DNA of 64,000 nt from Agapanthus africanus (taxonomy: Eukaryota; Streptophyta; Magnoliopsida; Asparagales; Amaryllidaceae). The position numbers and the translations under genes are program-made. The first letter of the stretch is position 1. Each line of letters starts with the position of its first letter. Under the pieces are notes generated by a model that made no database searches, was not told the DNA's origin, and saw only the letters and a program-made list of their open reading frames with translations. The stretch covers positions 828,374,353-828,438,352 of the forward strand of contig CM057338.1 of assembly GCA_030015575.1 (NCBI GenBank), written 5' to 3'. This document shows positions 25,001 through 35,658 of the stretch, in pieces.

Positions 25001-25987
25001 TACGTAGATGACATTCTTCTGATAGGAAATGACATTCCTATGCTACAGTCGGTCAAATCATTCTTATCACAAAGGTTCTCCATGAATGAACTGGGTGATT
25101 CTACGTACATATTGGGCATATGGATCTATAGGGATAGATCCAAACGGTTATTGGGGTTGTCCCAAACCAAGTACATCAACACCATCCTAAAGAGGTTTAG
25201 TATGGAATACTCCAAGCGGGGTGCCTTACCCGCTTTCCATGGAGTCACTCTCTCCAAGGAAGATTGCCCAAACTATGATGAAGAGAGAGCTTGCATGAGC
25301 ATTATTCCCTATGCTTCGGCCGTAGGATCAATAATGTATGCGATGTTGTGTACACGCCCTGATATAGCTTATGCTCTGAGTGTAGTAAGCAGGTATCAGG
25401 CAAACCCAGGGGAGAATCACTGGACTGCTGTGAAGAACATTTTTAAGTACTTGCGAAGAACTAAAGAATTGTTCTTGGTGTATGGTAACGGGGATCTCCA
25501 AATGGAGGCCTTTACCGATTCGAGCTTCCAAAATGGCAAGGATGACAGCAAGTCTATCTCAGGTTTTGCATTTACCCTCAATGGAGGGACGATAAGTTGG
25601 AAGAGTTCCAAACAGGATACCGTTGCAGACTCAACGATGGAAGCTGAGTACATTGCTGCAAATGATGCTGCCAAGGAAGCCGTCTGGATGAGGAAGTTCA
25701 TCTCGGAGCTAGGAGTAGTTCCAACCATTATTGATCCAATACCTTTGTATTGTGACAATAATGGGGCTATGGCGTTGGCCAAAGAGCCCAGGTTCCATCA
25801 GAAGTCCAGACACATCCTAAGGCGATATCATTTGATCCGGGAGATAGTTGATCGCCACGAGATCGAGATTAAGAGAGTAGATACAAAGGACAACTCTGCG
25901 GATCCATTCACCAAGGCCCTCCCACAGTCGCAGCATGAGCGACTTTTTGAGATGTTGGGTATGAGATACGCCAATAATTGGCCTTAG
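22063..25987 (+). pseudogene. Cop-C copia gag-pol, broken
   Basis: The first frame (22063-23691, 542 codons) encodes Gag, a CCHC knuckle (residues 249-262), protease D298-TGSGSH, the pre-integrase finger and the start of integrase. A one-base loss near 23640 and a second indel near 23700 shift frame. Integrase resumes at 23705 and stops at 24428 (CAA to TAA). Reverse transcriptase carries TGA near 24558, TGA near 24638 and TAG near 24890. The last frame (24998-25987) holds YVDD through RNase H and ends NNWP. All four nonsense changes are C-to-T or G-to-A relative to Cop-A, as expected from decay of methylated cytosines. Domain order is complete. It cannot make a full polyprotein. Confidence 0.94.
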
Positions 25988-26001
25988 TACAAATGGGAAA
26001 T
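25988..26001 (+). promoter_or_regulatory. degenerate polypurine tract of Cop-C
   Basis: TACAAATGGGAAAT before the LTR start TGTTGG. It differs from the GCAAGTGGGAGAT of Cop-A and Cop-B. Confidence 0.85.
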
Positions 26002-26052
26002 TGTTGGATATATGTATGCCCTAGAGGCCATTATATGATAGTGTATGTACTG

Positions 26053-26084
<32 letters not shown>

Positions 26085-28046
26085 TCAGAGGACAGTCTTG
26101 CTCGACATGATAGTGTGCTATTTGGTTGCTCTTTATCATATGCTCACTTGATCATGCTTTTACTCATTTGACACATGTTGATAAAGCCCTTACGATATTT
26201 GCTTGACTACTGGGATTATGATGTGGATCATACTAGTGGGACACCTGTAATTTATAAGCATATCCTTGAAATGTTCCTAGTCATAGGTATATCGAGACAG
26301 GGCATCGATATTCCAGAGTAGACTAGCATATACCGTTCTTGTTCCATATGATGGGCGATGGATGATCCCATATCCATCTGGTGTGGTGACACCAAAGATT
26401 GTATACGGGTGCTCAGTGAGACTGGGTACACTGAACGGACTCGCCGAGAACTCCTATGTGGTATTATATCATACGTCGGATAGCAGTTCTCAGGTGACAC
26501 TGGTACATGTTAGTCTGTAGACCCGAGATCGTCATAGAGTCTTGTGTGTCCTCCCAATGTACTTTGATCTCCACCCTACTACGGCTCTACTGAGTCGTAC
26601 AAACAGGTGGATTTTGGGTATAGTCCAGAGGCACATAGAGGCGATAAGCGATAGGAGGGGTTTCGTCTCTCCCGGTATTGGGGGTTGATTTTGCGCTATG
26701 TACGATTGGCTATAATAGGAAGACCCTGGCCAGGGCTGCTGAGATATTACTGATAAGTGTTATCAGTAGTTTCTCGATATGTTGTAGATCTTATACCGGC
26801 ATGACTTATTGAGTTATTGGGGTCGACGTTACCATCCTTAGACTCGATATGCAATATATCTGACGAAGAGATCGGACTGTACGGTAAGTGTTGCCAGTTG
26901 GCTCGATGGGAGTTTTGACAGGTTCGCTTGTTCTTCTTCTGATCGCTCAATACCTAGGTGGCCGTTACGTTTAGCTGACCGCTTGCGGCTTGTGGGTGTT
27001 TGATGTGATCATCACCTACTGCCGGCGTATTGACGAGTCTCACAGTCCCACACAGGAGTTTCCTGGCTCAGGCGAAACGATGTGGTGTACATATGAGATA
27101 TGTGCGGAAGCTCGATTAAATACGTGTATATGATGCCGTGTTTTAATCGGGCGTTTACTATTGGTTGGGTCGTATGAGATATGACCTGTTTATTAAATCA
27201 AGTGTTGATTTAATATTGACTTTTATCTCATTTAAATAAACCTTTTAATTATGATGGATGCATGGATGTATATAAACATGTTGAAGTGCATACACACATA
27301 CATACATGCATTTGTATCATGGTTGATGATACAAGAAAGATGGCAATATAAGACTCACATGGAAAGTAAATACATTTATATATTAGAATGAGAAAAAGAA
27401 AATTGATTTTAAATCATGGTTGACTATTCTTCACTTGACCTAGCTTAAACCATGGTTTCATTTTCATTTGTTATTTTTCTCTCATTCTAAAATATCTAGA
27501 TATTTATTGACCATGGTTTGAGATGAGATATTTATCTTTCTTTCATTATCATTATCATTATCTTTTCATCCAAAAGAAATGAGCTCAAGGGTTGCCATCT
27601 TCTTCTTCCTCTCTCTAGCTCTCTCTTGAGAATTCTAAGTGAGTGAGGGTAAAAGAAAGAAAGGGTTTTTATATGAGAATACAACCATATCATCACACTA
27701 CACTTGTTTAGCCCATTGGTGTAGTTAGTTTACTTCATCATCATTGTGATCTAGTAGAGCAAGGAGTTTTGAGCAAAGGTACTCTGGGTGGATCATTGTG
27801 GACGTGGAGGAAATTCAAGCTAGCTCGTTCAAACCCTAGGAGATCCAAGGAGTCGCAAGGAGATCTACAAAGGTTGTATCTCTCACCACTTAGTGTTAGA
27901 CACTAGCTAGTATATGATACTAGAACTTATTACCCTAAATATTCTAGTTCGATTCCTAGGTTTGTTTTTTTAACACCTCATAAAATTTTAATATGGCGTG
28001 TATGATACTTGCAAAACCCTTGGTGAGGTGCTAAAGAAACCCTACA
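26002..28046 (+). repeat. Cop-C 3' LTR
   Basis: 2045 bp, TGTTGGATATATG...CCCTACA, followed by the ATACC duplication. Its TG microsatellite (26054-26082) is longer than that in the 5' LTR, showing slippage since insertion. Confidence 0.94.
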
Positions 28047-28161
28047 ATACCATATTCTAATCTGGCGGTTATTTGATATCAGTTAGGTTATATGTGATAT
28101 AACCGGATTATTGAATCAAGTGTTGATTTGATAATGTGATATACAGATAAATGATATTAGT

Positions 28162-28212
28162 CGGTTATATGTGATATAACCGGATTATTAAATCAAGTGT
28201 TGATTTAATAAT
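28162..28212. repeat. paired AT-rich hairpins with GTG loops
   Basis: First hairpin: CGGTTATAT, GTG, exact complement (28162-28182). Second: ATTATTAAATCAA, GTG, exact complement (28184-28212). An imperfect earlier copy lies at about 28084-28137. Variants occur in the Cop-E LTR (about 61150-61275) and Cop-D (about 59478-59540). Confidence 0.85.
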
Positions 28213-28281
28213 ATGATATATATTTATATTTGATGTAATTATATATTAACTAATATTATTGCTCACTAATTATTTGCTTAT

Positions 28282-28284
<3 letters not shown>

Positions 28285-28339
<55 letters not shown>
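28285..28339. repeat. (TA)n microsatellite
   Basis: About 55 bp of alternating TA inside the Cop-B LTR, followed by TATG and TG repeats. Confidence 0.98.
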
Positions 28340-28351
<12 letters not shown>

Positions 28352-29077
28352 ATGTGTGTGTGTGATATATATATATATGAAGCATGGTTGATTTTCTATT
28401 TTGAGAAAATAGAAAATGAGGTGAAAATGAGGAGACTTTTAAAGGAATGGGTGAAGCATGGTTTAGATTTACTATTGAAGTATGGTTCATTTCTTTATTG
28501 AAATGTTTTGCATGCTTCAATAATAGAGTTCATTTGATCAAGCCATTCTTGACTTGCCTTCACTACTTGAGTTATTTTTCCTCACTTGAGCTCCTTGCTC
28601 TCTAGCTTTCTTCATCTTCCTCACCTCCTCCAAGCTCAATCCTTTTTATCAGTTGTGAAACTTTGAGCTTGTGAGAACCCTAGTGAGCAAACAAAACCCC
28701 TACTTCACCATCCTACACTTGATTAGCATTTAAGTGTAGTGTGTTTCCTTCACTAAAGAGTTTAGTGAAGAGGTAGATTGGATTAGCGGAGCTTCGGGTG
28801 GATCATCTTTGGCACGAAGAACACAAAGGAAGCTCGATCCAACTTCAAGTGGAGCCTAGTGGAGTCGCGTAGACTAATACACGGAGTTTTTGAAGAGAAG
28901 GACACGGTCTACAAAGGTTGTAGCCTCATTCTCTTTATGTGGTTTTCTTGATATCAAGCAAAAATCCTAATCATCTAGTTTAAGATCTTGTTTAGTGTTA
29001 ATTAGCATCCCGAATTTTTTTAAATTGGCATGCTTGATACTAGTAAAACCCAGTGGTGGTGCTAATAAACACTTTCA

Positions 29078-29220
29078 AGAAGTGATCAAAACCACCACCA
29101 ACCTGCTTTACGATAGGCTACCATATATCAGCCTTCCATATACCATCCACGGGCTACCATCGTAACACAGAAGTCGTCATACGCCATATCACTGATTATA
29201 TACTTCGCTTGGTCTGAAAT
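29078..29220. other. unique-looking flank and left end of the split minisatellite
   Basis: It holds a variant of the dispersed motif (ATACCATCCACGGGCTACCA, 29136-29155) and ends TCTGAAAT. That fits directly onto the minisatellite resuming at 39249, so this is the pre-insertion flank of Tek-1. The last five bases are the GAAAT target duplication. Confidence 0.75.
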
Positions 29221-29315
29221 TGTCACGCCCCACCCCCAATACAGAGAGTATTGTCCGCTTTGGCCGAAGCCGCACGGTTTTTCCCTTTAGAGCGAACCGG
29301 ACCCGACCAGGGGCC

Positions 29316-29369
29316 ACTTCCCAGGAGGTCACCCATCCCAGAACTTCCCTGGCCCGAGCACGCTTAACT
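29316..29369 (-). promoter_or_regulatory. 5S rRNA-derived pol III promoter in the left TRIM LTR
   Basis: The minus strand reads AGTTAAGCGTGCTCGGGC (box A, 29352-29369) and then a box C match at 29316-29338 (GGATGGGTGACCTCCTGGGA and three more bases), in the order and near-spacing of plant 5S rRNA. The rest of 5S is not kept, so this is not a 5S gene. A minus-strand CTATAAATGG (about 29455) offers a pol II TATA as well. Confidence 0.88.
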
Positions 29370-29634
29370 ACGGAGTTCTCAAGCTCCTGAAGTTCCGGTT
29401 CACTTAAAAGGCGCCTCTGTATTGAAGAGTGGTATCATTCCATTTATAGTACAGATCTGCCCCCTTTCGGAATGTATTCCGAAGAGTCCCCATTGTTCTA
29501 CAGTGGGTCCCACGGACTCAAGAGGTGGCCCCCACGGATTCAAGAGGTGGCCCCCGCCCACTTAACACGACACTTGGCGTGGCACTTTGTTCCGTGTGGC
29601 ACTTTGCTCCGTGAGCAAGAACCGGGTCCCGACA

Positions 29635-29710
29635 TTCTCCCCACCTTTGAACAATGGTTCGTCCTCGAACCACAAACCTACTATTGAGGGACCAGTCTCT
29701 GATACCATTC
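29635..29710 (-). other. TRIM interior: primer site and polypurine tract only
   Basis: On the minus strand it runs GAATGGTATCAGAGACTGG ... GGTTCGAGGACGAACC ... AAAGGTGGGGAGAA. The GGTTCGAGGACGAACC stretch resembles the sequence just upstream of the polypurine tract in Tekay-type gypsy elements (compare TTCGGGGACCGAAT in Tek-1). Confidence 0.85.
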
Positions 29711-30124
29711 TGTCACGCCCCACCCCCAATACAGAGAGTATTGTCCGCTTTGGCCGAAGCCGCACGGTTTTTCCCTTTAGAGCGAACCGGACCCGACCAG
29801 GGGCCACTTCCCAGGAGGTCACCCATCCCAGAACTTCCCTGGCCCGAGCACGCTTAACAACGGAGTTCTCAAGCTCCTGAAGTTCCGGTTCACTTAAAAG
29901 GCGCCTCTGTATTGAAGAGTGGTATCATTCCATTTATAGTACAGATCTGCCCCCTTTCGGAATGTATTCCGAAGAGTCCCCATTGTTCTACAGTGGGTCC
30001 CACGGACTCAAGAGGTGGCCCCCACGGATTCAAGAGGTGGCCCCCGCCCACTTAACACGACACTTGGCGTGGCACTTTGTTCCGTGTGGCACTTTGCTCC
30101 GTGAGCAAGAACCGGGTCCCGACA
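29711..30124 (-). repeat. right TRIM LTR with second 5S-like promoter
   Basis: Near-identical to 29221-29634. Box C lies at 29806-29828 and box A at 29842-29859. The only difference I see (A for T, about 29859) falls at the first base of box A. Followed at 30125-30138 by the TRIM polypurine tract, then directly by Tek-1 LTR. Confidence 0.85.
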
Positions 30125-30138
30125 TTCTCCCCACCTTT

Positions 30139-30678
30139 AATCAACTCAAGAAAGCAACTAAAGAAAAGAGGCCAGAAATTTCTGGACTTGGTCAGGGTTG
30201 GGCTGTCCTAGGGCTGAGGGAAAAGAGAGAGGGGTTTTACAAAAGAAATTTTATGCAAAAAGGCCCCCTACAACTCAAAAATTGCAAGTTTTAGCTCAAA
30301 ATTCAATAAATTCGTTTCGAATCATAAAAATTTGTTAAAACTCAAAATAAATTACTAAAAATTTATGTTACCACTAGATTTTAATTATCATAATTTTAAA
30401 GATTAAAATTAGCCCGGAAAAATTTGTATTTATTGCTAATTTAATGTATTTTCTTACCGGCTTAAAATAATATTAAAAAATTGAAAAATAGGGAAATTTT
30501 TTTAAATGACCAAAATTTCATAATTAACTCATTATCTACTAAAAACAAGTAATTACCTATCCATTTAAGGTATAATTAGCCCTAAACTGCAAAATAACAA
30601 GAAAGACGGTTTTCGGAAAAATACCGAATTTTCACCGAATTTCAGGAAAACACCAAAACGACTTTTCAAGACGCTACA
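30139..30678 (-). repeat. Tek-1 3' LTR, first 540 bp only
   Basis: Aligns base for base in length with 38709-39248 of the 5' LTR, with a handful of differences. On the minus strand it starts TGTAGCGTCTTGAAAAGTCG at 30678. It ends at 30139, where the TRIM polypurine tract begins; CCTT is shared at the join. Confidence 0.92.
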
Positions 30679-31908
30679 ATCTTCCTCCCTTAAAGAAATT
30701 CGGTCCCCGAATTTAAAAATATAGCTACGCGTACCTTCAAAGAGATGGGGATATTTCTTCCTCATCTCGCCCTCGGTCTCCCAGGTAACCTCCTCGCTGC
30801 TCGGGCTACGCCAAAGGACCTTGACGGTTGGTATAATCTTCGACCTCAACTTCTTCACCTGCCGATCCAGGATGGCCACCGGCTGCTCTACAAAAGAAAG
30901 GTCACGCTCTAGCTGGACTGTCGGGTGCTGAATCGCATGCGAAGGGTCGTGAAGGTACTTGCGGAGCATCGAAACATGGAAGACGGGGTGAACATCGGGA
31001 AAGCTGGGAGGAAGAGCCAAACGATAAGCAACTGCGCCGACACGCTCGAGGATCTCGAAGGGACCTACGAATCTAGGGCTAAGCTTCCCCTTTCGTCCAA
31101 AACGCATCACGCCCTTCATCGGAGAGACTTTCAGAAAAACACGGTCGCCAACTGCGAACTCTAATCTGCGACGGCGCCTGTCTGCATACGATTTCTGTCT
31201 GCTCTGAGCTGCCCTCATCCGGTCTCGGATCAACTGTACCTTCGCTGTCGTCTCCTCAACAAGCTGCGGCCCCAAAATGCTGCTCTCGCTGAGCTCTGTC
31301 CAACAAAAGGGCGATCTGCATCTCCTCCCATACAATGCCTCGAAAGGTGCCATCTGAATAGTATCCTGGAAGCTGTTGTTGTAGGAGAACTCCACTAGAG
31401 GTAAATGACGATCCCAGCTACCACCAAAGTCTAAAACGCACGCTCTGAGCATGTCCTCGAGAGTCTGAATGGTCCGCTCTGACTGTCCGTCTGTCTGCGG
31501 ATGAAACGCTGTGCTGAAGCTCAAACGAGTACCCAAAGCCTCCTGAAGTCTCTGCCAAAGTCGGCTGGTGAACTGAGTGCCTCGATCTGACACGATACAA
31601 GTCGGTACGCCATGTAGTCGCACGATCTCGTCAATATAGAGCTGAGCATACTGAGCGAAGCTGAAAGTCGTCTTCACTGGCAGGAAGTGAGCCGCTTTCG
31701 TCAATCTATCCACGATCACCCAGATGGAGTCGTACCCTCGACTGGTCCTGGGTAGACCCACAATGAAATCCATCGAAATCTGTTCCCATTTCCACTCTGG
31801 AATGGGTAATGGCTGTAGCTCTCCTGCGGGCCTCTGGTGCTCGGCCTTGACTTGCTGACAAGTCAGGCATCTCGAAACGAACTCCGCAATGTCCCTCTTC
31901 ATCCCGTC
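30565..31908 (-). CDS. Tek-1 integrase and chromodomain, downstream of an in-frame stop
   Basis: This is in the same frame as the upstream gag-pol, separated from it by one TGA. Numbering from the first ATG (31902): zinc-finger cysteines RCLTC (residues 11-15), integrase catalytic D45, D106 and E142 with the classic 35-residue spacing, then a C-terminal chromodomain (about 342-388, ILDRQVKKLR ... VTWETEGEMRKKYP). Chromodomains steer chromovirus integration to marked chromatin. The frame continues through the polypurine tract into the LTR, so the true protein end is near 30700. This type of domain points to the Tekay/Del clade (inference). Translation would need read-through of the TGA. Confidence 0.92.
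   Translation of the reverse strand, partial: DGMKRDIAEFVSRCLTCQQVKAEHQRPAGELQPLPIPEWKWEQISMDFIVGLPRTSRGYDSIWVIVDRLTKAAHFLPVKTTFSFAQYAQLYIDEIVRLHGVPTCIVSDRGTQFTSRLWQRLQEALGTRLSFSTAFHPQTDGQSERTIQTLEDMLRACVLDFGGSWDRHLPLVEFSYNNSFQDTIQMAPFEALYGRRCRSPFCWTELSESSILGPQLVEETTAKVQLIRDRMRAAQSRQKSYADRRRRRLEFAVGDRVFLKVSPMKGVMRFGRKGKLSPRFVGPFEILERVGAVAYRLALPPSFPDVHPVFHVSMLRKYLHDPSHAIQHPTVQLERDLSFVEQPVAILDRQVKKLRSKIIPTVKVLWRSPSSEEVTWETEGEMRKKYPHLFEGTRSYIFKFGDRISLREEDCSVLKSRFGVFLKFGENSVFFRKPSFLLFCSLGLIIP
30679..30697 (-). promoter_or_regulatory. polypurine tract of Tek-1
   Basis: The minus strand TTCTTTAAGGGAGGAAGAT directly precedes the LTR start. Confidence 0.9.
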
Positions 31909-34900
31909 TCACCAGTAGGTCTCTCTCATATCATGGTACATCTTGGTGGAACCGGGGTGGACACTATACACTGATCGGTGTGCCTCCTCAAGAATGTCGC
32001 GCCGCAATCCATCAGCATCTGGTACGCACAGTCTAGATCCATATCGTAAAATCCCCTGATCGTCAACCACGAACTCGGAAAATCTTCCCTGTCCCATCTG
32101 TGCCATGATCTCTGAGCAACGGTCGTCACTGCGCTGTGCCTCACATATACGGTCAAGCAACTGTGGGCGTGCACGAACATGCGCGAGCTGTCCCCCTGTC
32201 TGAGTGAACTCGAACTCCACTCGGCTGTCACATAACATCTGCCAATCTGCTGACGACTGCCTCTGCACTGTGCGCAAAAAGGATAGACTACCCCCGGGCC
32301 TCCTACTCAACGCATCTGCCACCACATTTGCCTTGCCGGGGTGATATAAGATCTCACAGTCGTAGTCTTTCACCAACTCCATCCAACGACGCTGTCTGAG
32401 GTTCAGGTCTCGCTGCTGAAATATGTACTTTAAGCTCTTGTGATCGGTGAATATCTGACACGACTCGCCGTATAGGTAATGTCGCCAAATCTTCAGTGCA
32501 AAGACCACTGCAGCCATCTCCAAATCATGAGTGGGGTAGTTCTGTTCGTGCTTCTTCAACTGCCGAGAAGCATAAGCGATCACCCGGCCATGCTGCATCA
32601 ATACGCATCCTAATCCCACTCGTGAAGCATCACAGTAGACAACAAATCCGCCTGATCCCGAAGGCAAAGATAATACCGGCGCCGTAGTCAAACATGTCCG
32701 CAGCTGCTGAAAACTGCGCTCGCACTCCTCCGTCCAGACGAAAGGAACTCCGTTCCGGGTCAAACCGGTCAACGGTGCAGCTATACGGGAGAAGTCCTGA
32801 ACAAAACGCCTGTAGTAGCCCGCCAGGCCTAGAAAACTACGGATCTCAGTAACCGAGGTAGGTCGGGGCCACTGCTGAACAGCCTCAATCTTCTTCGGGT
32901 CCACACAAATGCCGTCTCTCGTAACCACGTGACCCAAGAATCCGACGCTGTCCAGCCAGAATGCACACTTGGAGAACTTTGCGAACAGCTGGTGCTCCCT
33001 CAGGGTCTGTAACGTAATCCGCAAGTGCTGCTCGTGCTCCTCTCTGCTCCGGGAGTACACCAAGATATCGTCGATAAACACGATGATGAACAAGTCAAGA
33101 TACGGCCTAAATGTACGGTTCATCAAATCCATAAATGCTGCTGGGGCGTTGGTGAGTCCGAACGACATCACCAAAAACTCGTAGTGGCCGTAGCGCGTGC
33201 GGAAAGCTGTCCTCGGTATATCCTCCTGTCGAACTCGCAGCTGATGGTATCCTGATCGCAAGTCGATCCTCGAAAAATACCCCGCACCCTGAAGCTGGTC
33301 GAACAAATCATCAATGCGCGGCAACGGATATCTGTTCCGAACGGTAACTTTGTTCAGCTGGCGGTAGTCGATACATAAGCGCAAACTTCCATCCTTCTTC
33401 TTGACAAACAGGACCGGAGCACCCCACGGAGAAACACTAGGTCGAATAAGCCCCTTATCTAACAAATCCTGCAACTGATCCTTCAGCTCTCGAAGCTCCG
33501 CCGGGGCCATCCGATAAGGCGGTATAGAAATAGGCCCCGAGCCGGGAATCAAATCAATGCAGAACTCAACATCGCGCTCAGGCGGTAGCCCAGGTAGCTC
33601 ATCAGGGAAAACATCAGGGAACTCACAAACTACCGGGACCCGGTCTAACGGAACCTCTGCAGCTCGAGTATCACAAACAAACGCTAAGAATCCCTGAAAT
33701 CCCTTCCGCAAGAGCTGACCAGCGCGAAGAGACGAAATTAAGCTGGGAAGGGCGACACTACGGTCTCCCTGAATAACAAGGACTGGCTCTCCCGGAAAGC
33801 TAAATCTGACTGCCTTCTCACGGCAGTCCACCGAAGCATAACAAGTGGCTAGCCAATCCATGCCCAGAAGCACATCAAAGTCCAACATATCGAGGAGTAT
33901 CAAATCAACTGATGAATCCCTCTCCCCGATACGAACGGAACACAAACGAAAAACAAAACGAGCGACAAACGACTCGCCTACCGGAGTACTAACAACAAGC
34001 GGCTGATCTAACGACGACGACTCACGGCCCAACATCGGTGCAAAGTGTGTAGAGACGTACGAATGTGTGGAACCTGGGTCGAATAATACCCGTGCGTCGA
34101 AAGAACAAACTGGCAAGGTACCTGTCACAACGGCATTGGATGCCTGCGCATCCTGCGGTGTCAAAGAAAATACTTGGGCCTGTCCTCCACCGATAGCGGG
34201 CTGACCTCGACCTCGGCCTCTGCCTCCTCGTCCTCTCTGAACAAGACCGCCGCGTCCACGGCCTCTGGGTGCACCTAACTGGCGTGGAGCATCGCCTGGG
34301 GTAGGAAGTAGGGCTCTCTGAGGAGGGGGTGGTGATGGTGGTAGGGTCACATGCGGAACTGTCGCTGCTCCCTGTCGTCTCACCGGACAGTCTCTGACAA
34401 GATGGTGCAGACTCCCGCACCCAAAACATCCTGGCGATGGCTGCTGCCCCTGGGGATAAGAACCATATAACTGTCCCCGCCCAAATCCTCTGCCAGGCCT
34501 ATCTCTCGGAAAGAATCTGGCGCGCTGCCTCTGAGACGGTACATCGGTGCGCATCCTCTTCGGCCCAGAAACGGACGAAGTCCGTGATATGCGTGCCTCC
34601 ATCCGCAATGCCGTATCCATAGCAGCTGAATAAGTGTCGTAGTGCTGGGCGCCAATGGCAAGATATAGCTGGGCATCAAGTCCCTGTACGAACCTCTTCA
34701 CCATCTTCTCCTCGGTATCCACCAAATACTGAGCATATCGGGATAACTGTGTAAACTGGATGTCATACTCAGACACCGTCATCCCAGGTGTCTTGACTAA
34801 GGCCTCGAAGCTACGAGCTCTGGCGTCACGAACGCTCTCTGGAAGGAAACGGGCTAGAAAGACAGCTGTAAACTCGGCCCAAGTCATAGGCGGTAGACCT

Positions 34901-35421
34901 GCAGCTCGACCTCTCAAGACTGACTCCCACCATGTCTGCGCGAGACCCTCTAGTCGGAAACTCGCAAGCTCTACCCATCGATCATCCGAACATCTCAGCG
35001 AACGGCAGATCCTGGCTAAACTGTCAAGGAACGTCTGTGGGTCCTCCGCTGCCTCGGTGTCGGTGAATACTGGAGGTCTCAGCCTCATGAAATCCTGTAG
35101 TGAAACCGGAATGGCCACGGTGGTAGTAGTAGGAGCAGGTATCATGGTCGTCTGTGATGTAGTAGGTACGTCATCCGGCCTCGGTGTACGACTGGCTGCA
35201 ACTAGGGATCCTACCATCTGACGTAGCTCCTGCATGCCTCCCATCATCTGTCGCAACTCCTCCATACCGGTCTCGAGCCTATCCATACGGCCTGGGGAAG
35301 GTGGATCGGTCTGTCCCTGTGGCGTAGGCATACCACCCTGCTCAGTCCTAGTCTCGGACGAGCCAGCTCGAATCTCGTCTCTGGCGGCAGCCCTCTGTGC
35401 CCTCGTAGCCTTCGGCGGCAT
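31909..35421 (-). CDS. Tek-1 gag, protease, reverse transcriptase, RNase H
   Basis: 1170 codons from ATG at 35421. Domains: Gag core about 110-270 ([21 protein letters not shown]), CCHC knuckle 332-345 ([14 protein letters not shown]), an RG-rich stretch 385-405, aspartic protease D448-PGSTHS, reverse transcriptase about 640-800 with FIDD at 782-785, RNase H with D931, E968 and D993, and the first half of the integrase zinc finger (HRSVYSVH). The frame ends at TGA (31909-31911), where related chromoviruses have a tryptophan of the YWW motif; the change is one G to A. Otherwise it is open, so this copy was active recently. Protein products act in a cytoplasmic particle and then the nucleus. 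Confidence 0.95.
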   Translation of the reverse strand: MPPKATRAQRAAARDEIRAGSSETRTEQGGMPTPQGQTDPPSPGRMDRLETGMEELRQMMGGMQELRQMVGSLVAASRTPRPDDVPTTSQTTMIPAPTTTTVAIPVSLQDFMRLRPPVFTDTEAAEDPQTFLDSLARICRSLRCSDDRWVELASFRLEGLAQTWWESVLRGRAAGLPPMTWAEFTAVFLARFLPESVRDARARSFEALVKTPGMTVSEYDIQFTQLSRYAQYLVDTEEKMVKRFVQGLDAQLYLAIGAQHYDTYSAAMDTALRMEARISRTSSVSGPKRMRTDVPSQRQRARFFPRDRPGRGFGRGQLYGSYPQGQQPSPGCFGCGSLHHLVRDCPVRRQGAATVPHVTLPPSPPPPQRALLPTPGDAPRQLGAPRGRGRGGLVQRGRGGRGRGRGQPAIGGGQAQVFSLTPQDAQASNAVVTGTLPVCSFDARVLFDPGSTHSYVSTHFAPMLGRESSSLDQPLVVSTPVGESFVARFVFRLCSVRIGERDSSVDLILLDMLDFDVLLGMDWLATCYASVDCREKAVRFSFPGEPVLVIQGDRSVALPSLISSLRAGQLLRKGFQGFLAFVCDTRAAEVPLDRVPVVCEFPDVFPDELPGLPPERDVEFCIDLIPGSGPISIPPYRMAPAELRELKDQLQDLLDKGLIRPSVSPWGAPVLFVKKKDGSLRLCIDYRQLNKVTVRNRYPLPRIDDLFDQLQGAGYFSRIDLRSGYHQLRVRQEDIPRTAFRTRYGHYEFLVMSFGLTNAPAAFMDLMNRTFRPYLDLFIIVFIDDILVYSRSREEHEQHLRITLQTLREHQLFAKFSKCAFWLDSVGFLGHVVTRDGICVDPKKIEAVQQWPRPTSVTEIRSFLGLAGYYRRFVQDFSRIAAPLTGLTRNGVPFVWTEECERSFQQLRTCLTTAPVLSLPSGSGGFVVYCDASRVGLGCVLMQHGRVIAYASRQLKKHEQNYPTHDLEMAAVVFALKIWRHYLYGESCQIFTDHKSLKYIFQQRDLNLRQRRWMELVKDYDCEILYHPGKANVVADALSRRPGGSLSFLRTVQRQSSADWQMLCDSRVEFEFTQTGGQLAHVRARPQLLDRICEAQRSDDRCSEIMAQMGQGRFSEFVVDDQGILRYGSRLCVPDADGLRRDILEEAHRSVYSVHPGSTKMYHDMRETYW

Positions 35422-35642
35422 AGTGGCTGTTACAGGAAAACGGATAGTAAGGACAGTGCAATAGGATCATAGGATACACGGAATTGAAGAAGGAATTTTT
35501 CAAGCAAGTATATCCTAAAGTCACTTAGGCGGAGTACCGTATCGTAAGTATGCCGCGGACATACGCACGCTACGTTACCCTGCTTAAGTCACTTACTCCA
35601 TCTACCAAGGGTCATCCTACACTCACAAAGGTAAAACCTATC
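35422..35642 (-). other. Tek-1 leader
   Basis: 221 bp between primer site and gag. The segment reading CCGCGGCATACTTACGA on the minus strand (about 35540-35560) is shared with the start of the LARD-1 interior (about 51979-51996), followed in both by ACTCCGC and a TTAGGAT run. Confidence 0.85.
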
Positions 35643-35654
35643 GCTCTGATACCA
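35643..35654 (-). promoter_or_regulatory. primer binding site, initiator tRNA-Met (Tek-1)
   Basis: Minus-strand TGGTATCAGAGC, four bases (AAGT) from the LTR end, the same spacing as in LARD-1. Confidence 0.94.
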
Positions 35655-35658
35655 ACTT

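Larger units (their letters stand above)
13235..28046 (+). mobile_element. Cop-C, complete copia LTR retrotransposon nested in the Cop-B LTR
   Basis: Two LTRs of 2044 and 2045 bp bound a tRNA-Met primer site, a long leader, a gag-pol region and a polypurine tract. The flanking duplications ATACC (13230-13234 and 28047-28051) match exactly, so the ends are certain. The leader is interrupted by a solo LTR at 15580-19909. Without it the element would be about 10.5 kb. It has full structure but a disabled polyprotein. Confidence 0.95.
28052..29077 (+). repeat. Cop-B 3' LTR, second part
   Basis: It resumes the LTR split by Cop-C and ends near 29077 in a tail (GGTGGTGCTAATAAAC) resembling the end of the Cop-C LTR. 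The exact terminus is uncertain because the usual CCTACA is not kept. The two parts sum to about 2160 bp, the expected LTR size. Confidence 0.82.
29221..30124 (-). mobile_element. Cassandra-like TRIM, two 414-bp LTRs around a 76-bp interior
   Basis: LTRs at 29221-29634 and 29711-30124 differ at one base by eye. On the minus strand they start TGTCGGGACCC and end GGGCGTGACA. The 76-bp interior (29635-29710) holds a primer site (TGGTATCAGAG) and a polypurine tract (AAAGGTGGGGAGAA) and no gene. Each LTR carries 5S rRNA-derived sequence, the hallmark of Cassandra elements. It has no proteins, so it must borrow them. Total length 904 bp, slightly above the usual Cassandra size. Confidence 0.85.

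Noticed and set aside
28259-28520. Reading frames of Tyr/Ile repeats
   Set aside because: Translations of the TA microsatellite on both strands.
29316-29380. Possible 5S rRNA gene
   Set aside because: Only the box A to box C part matches; the 5' and 3' stem sequences of 5S are missing and the segment sits identically in both LTRs of a TRIM. It is a captured promoter, not an rRNA gene.
29472-30294. Frames beginning MYSEESPLFYSG
   Set aside because: These lie in TRIM LTRs on the strand opposite to the element and run into the polypurine tract; no coding signature.
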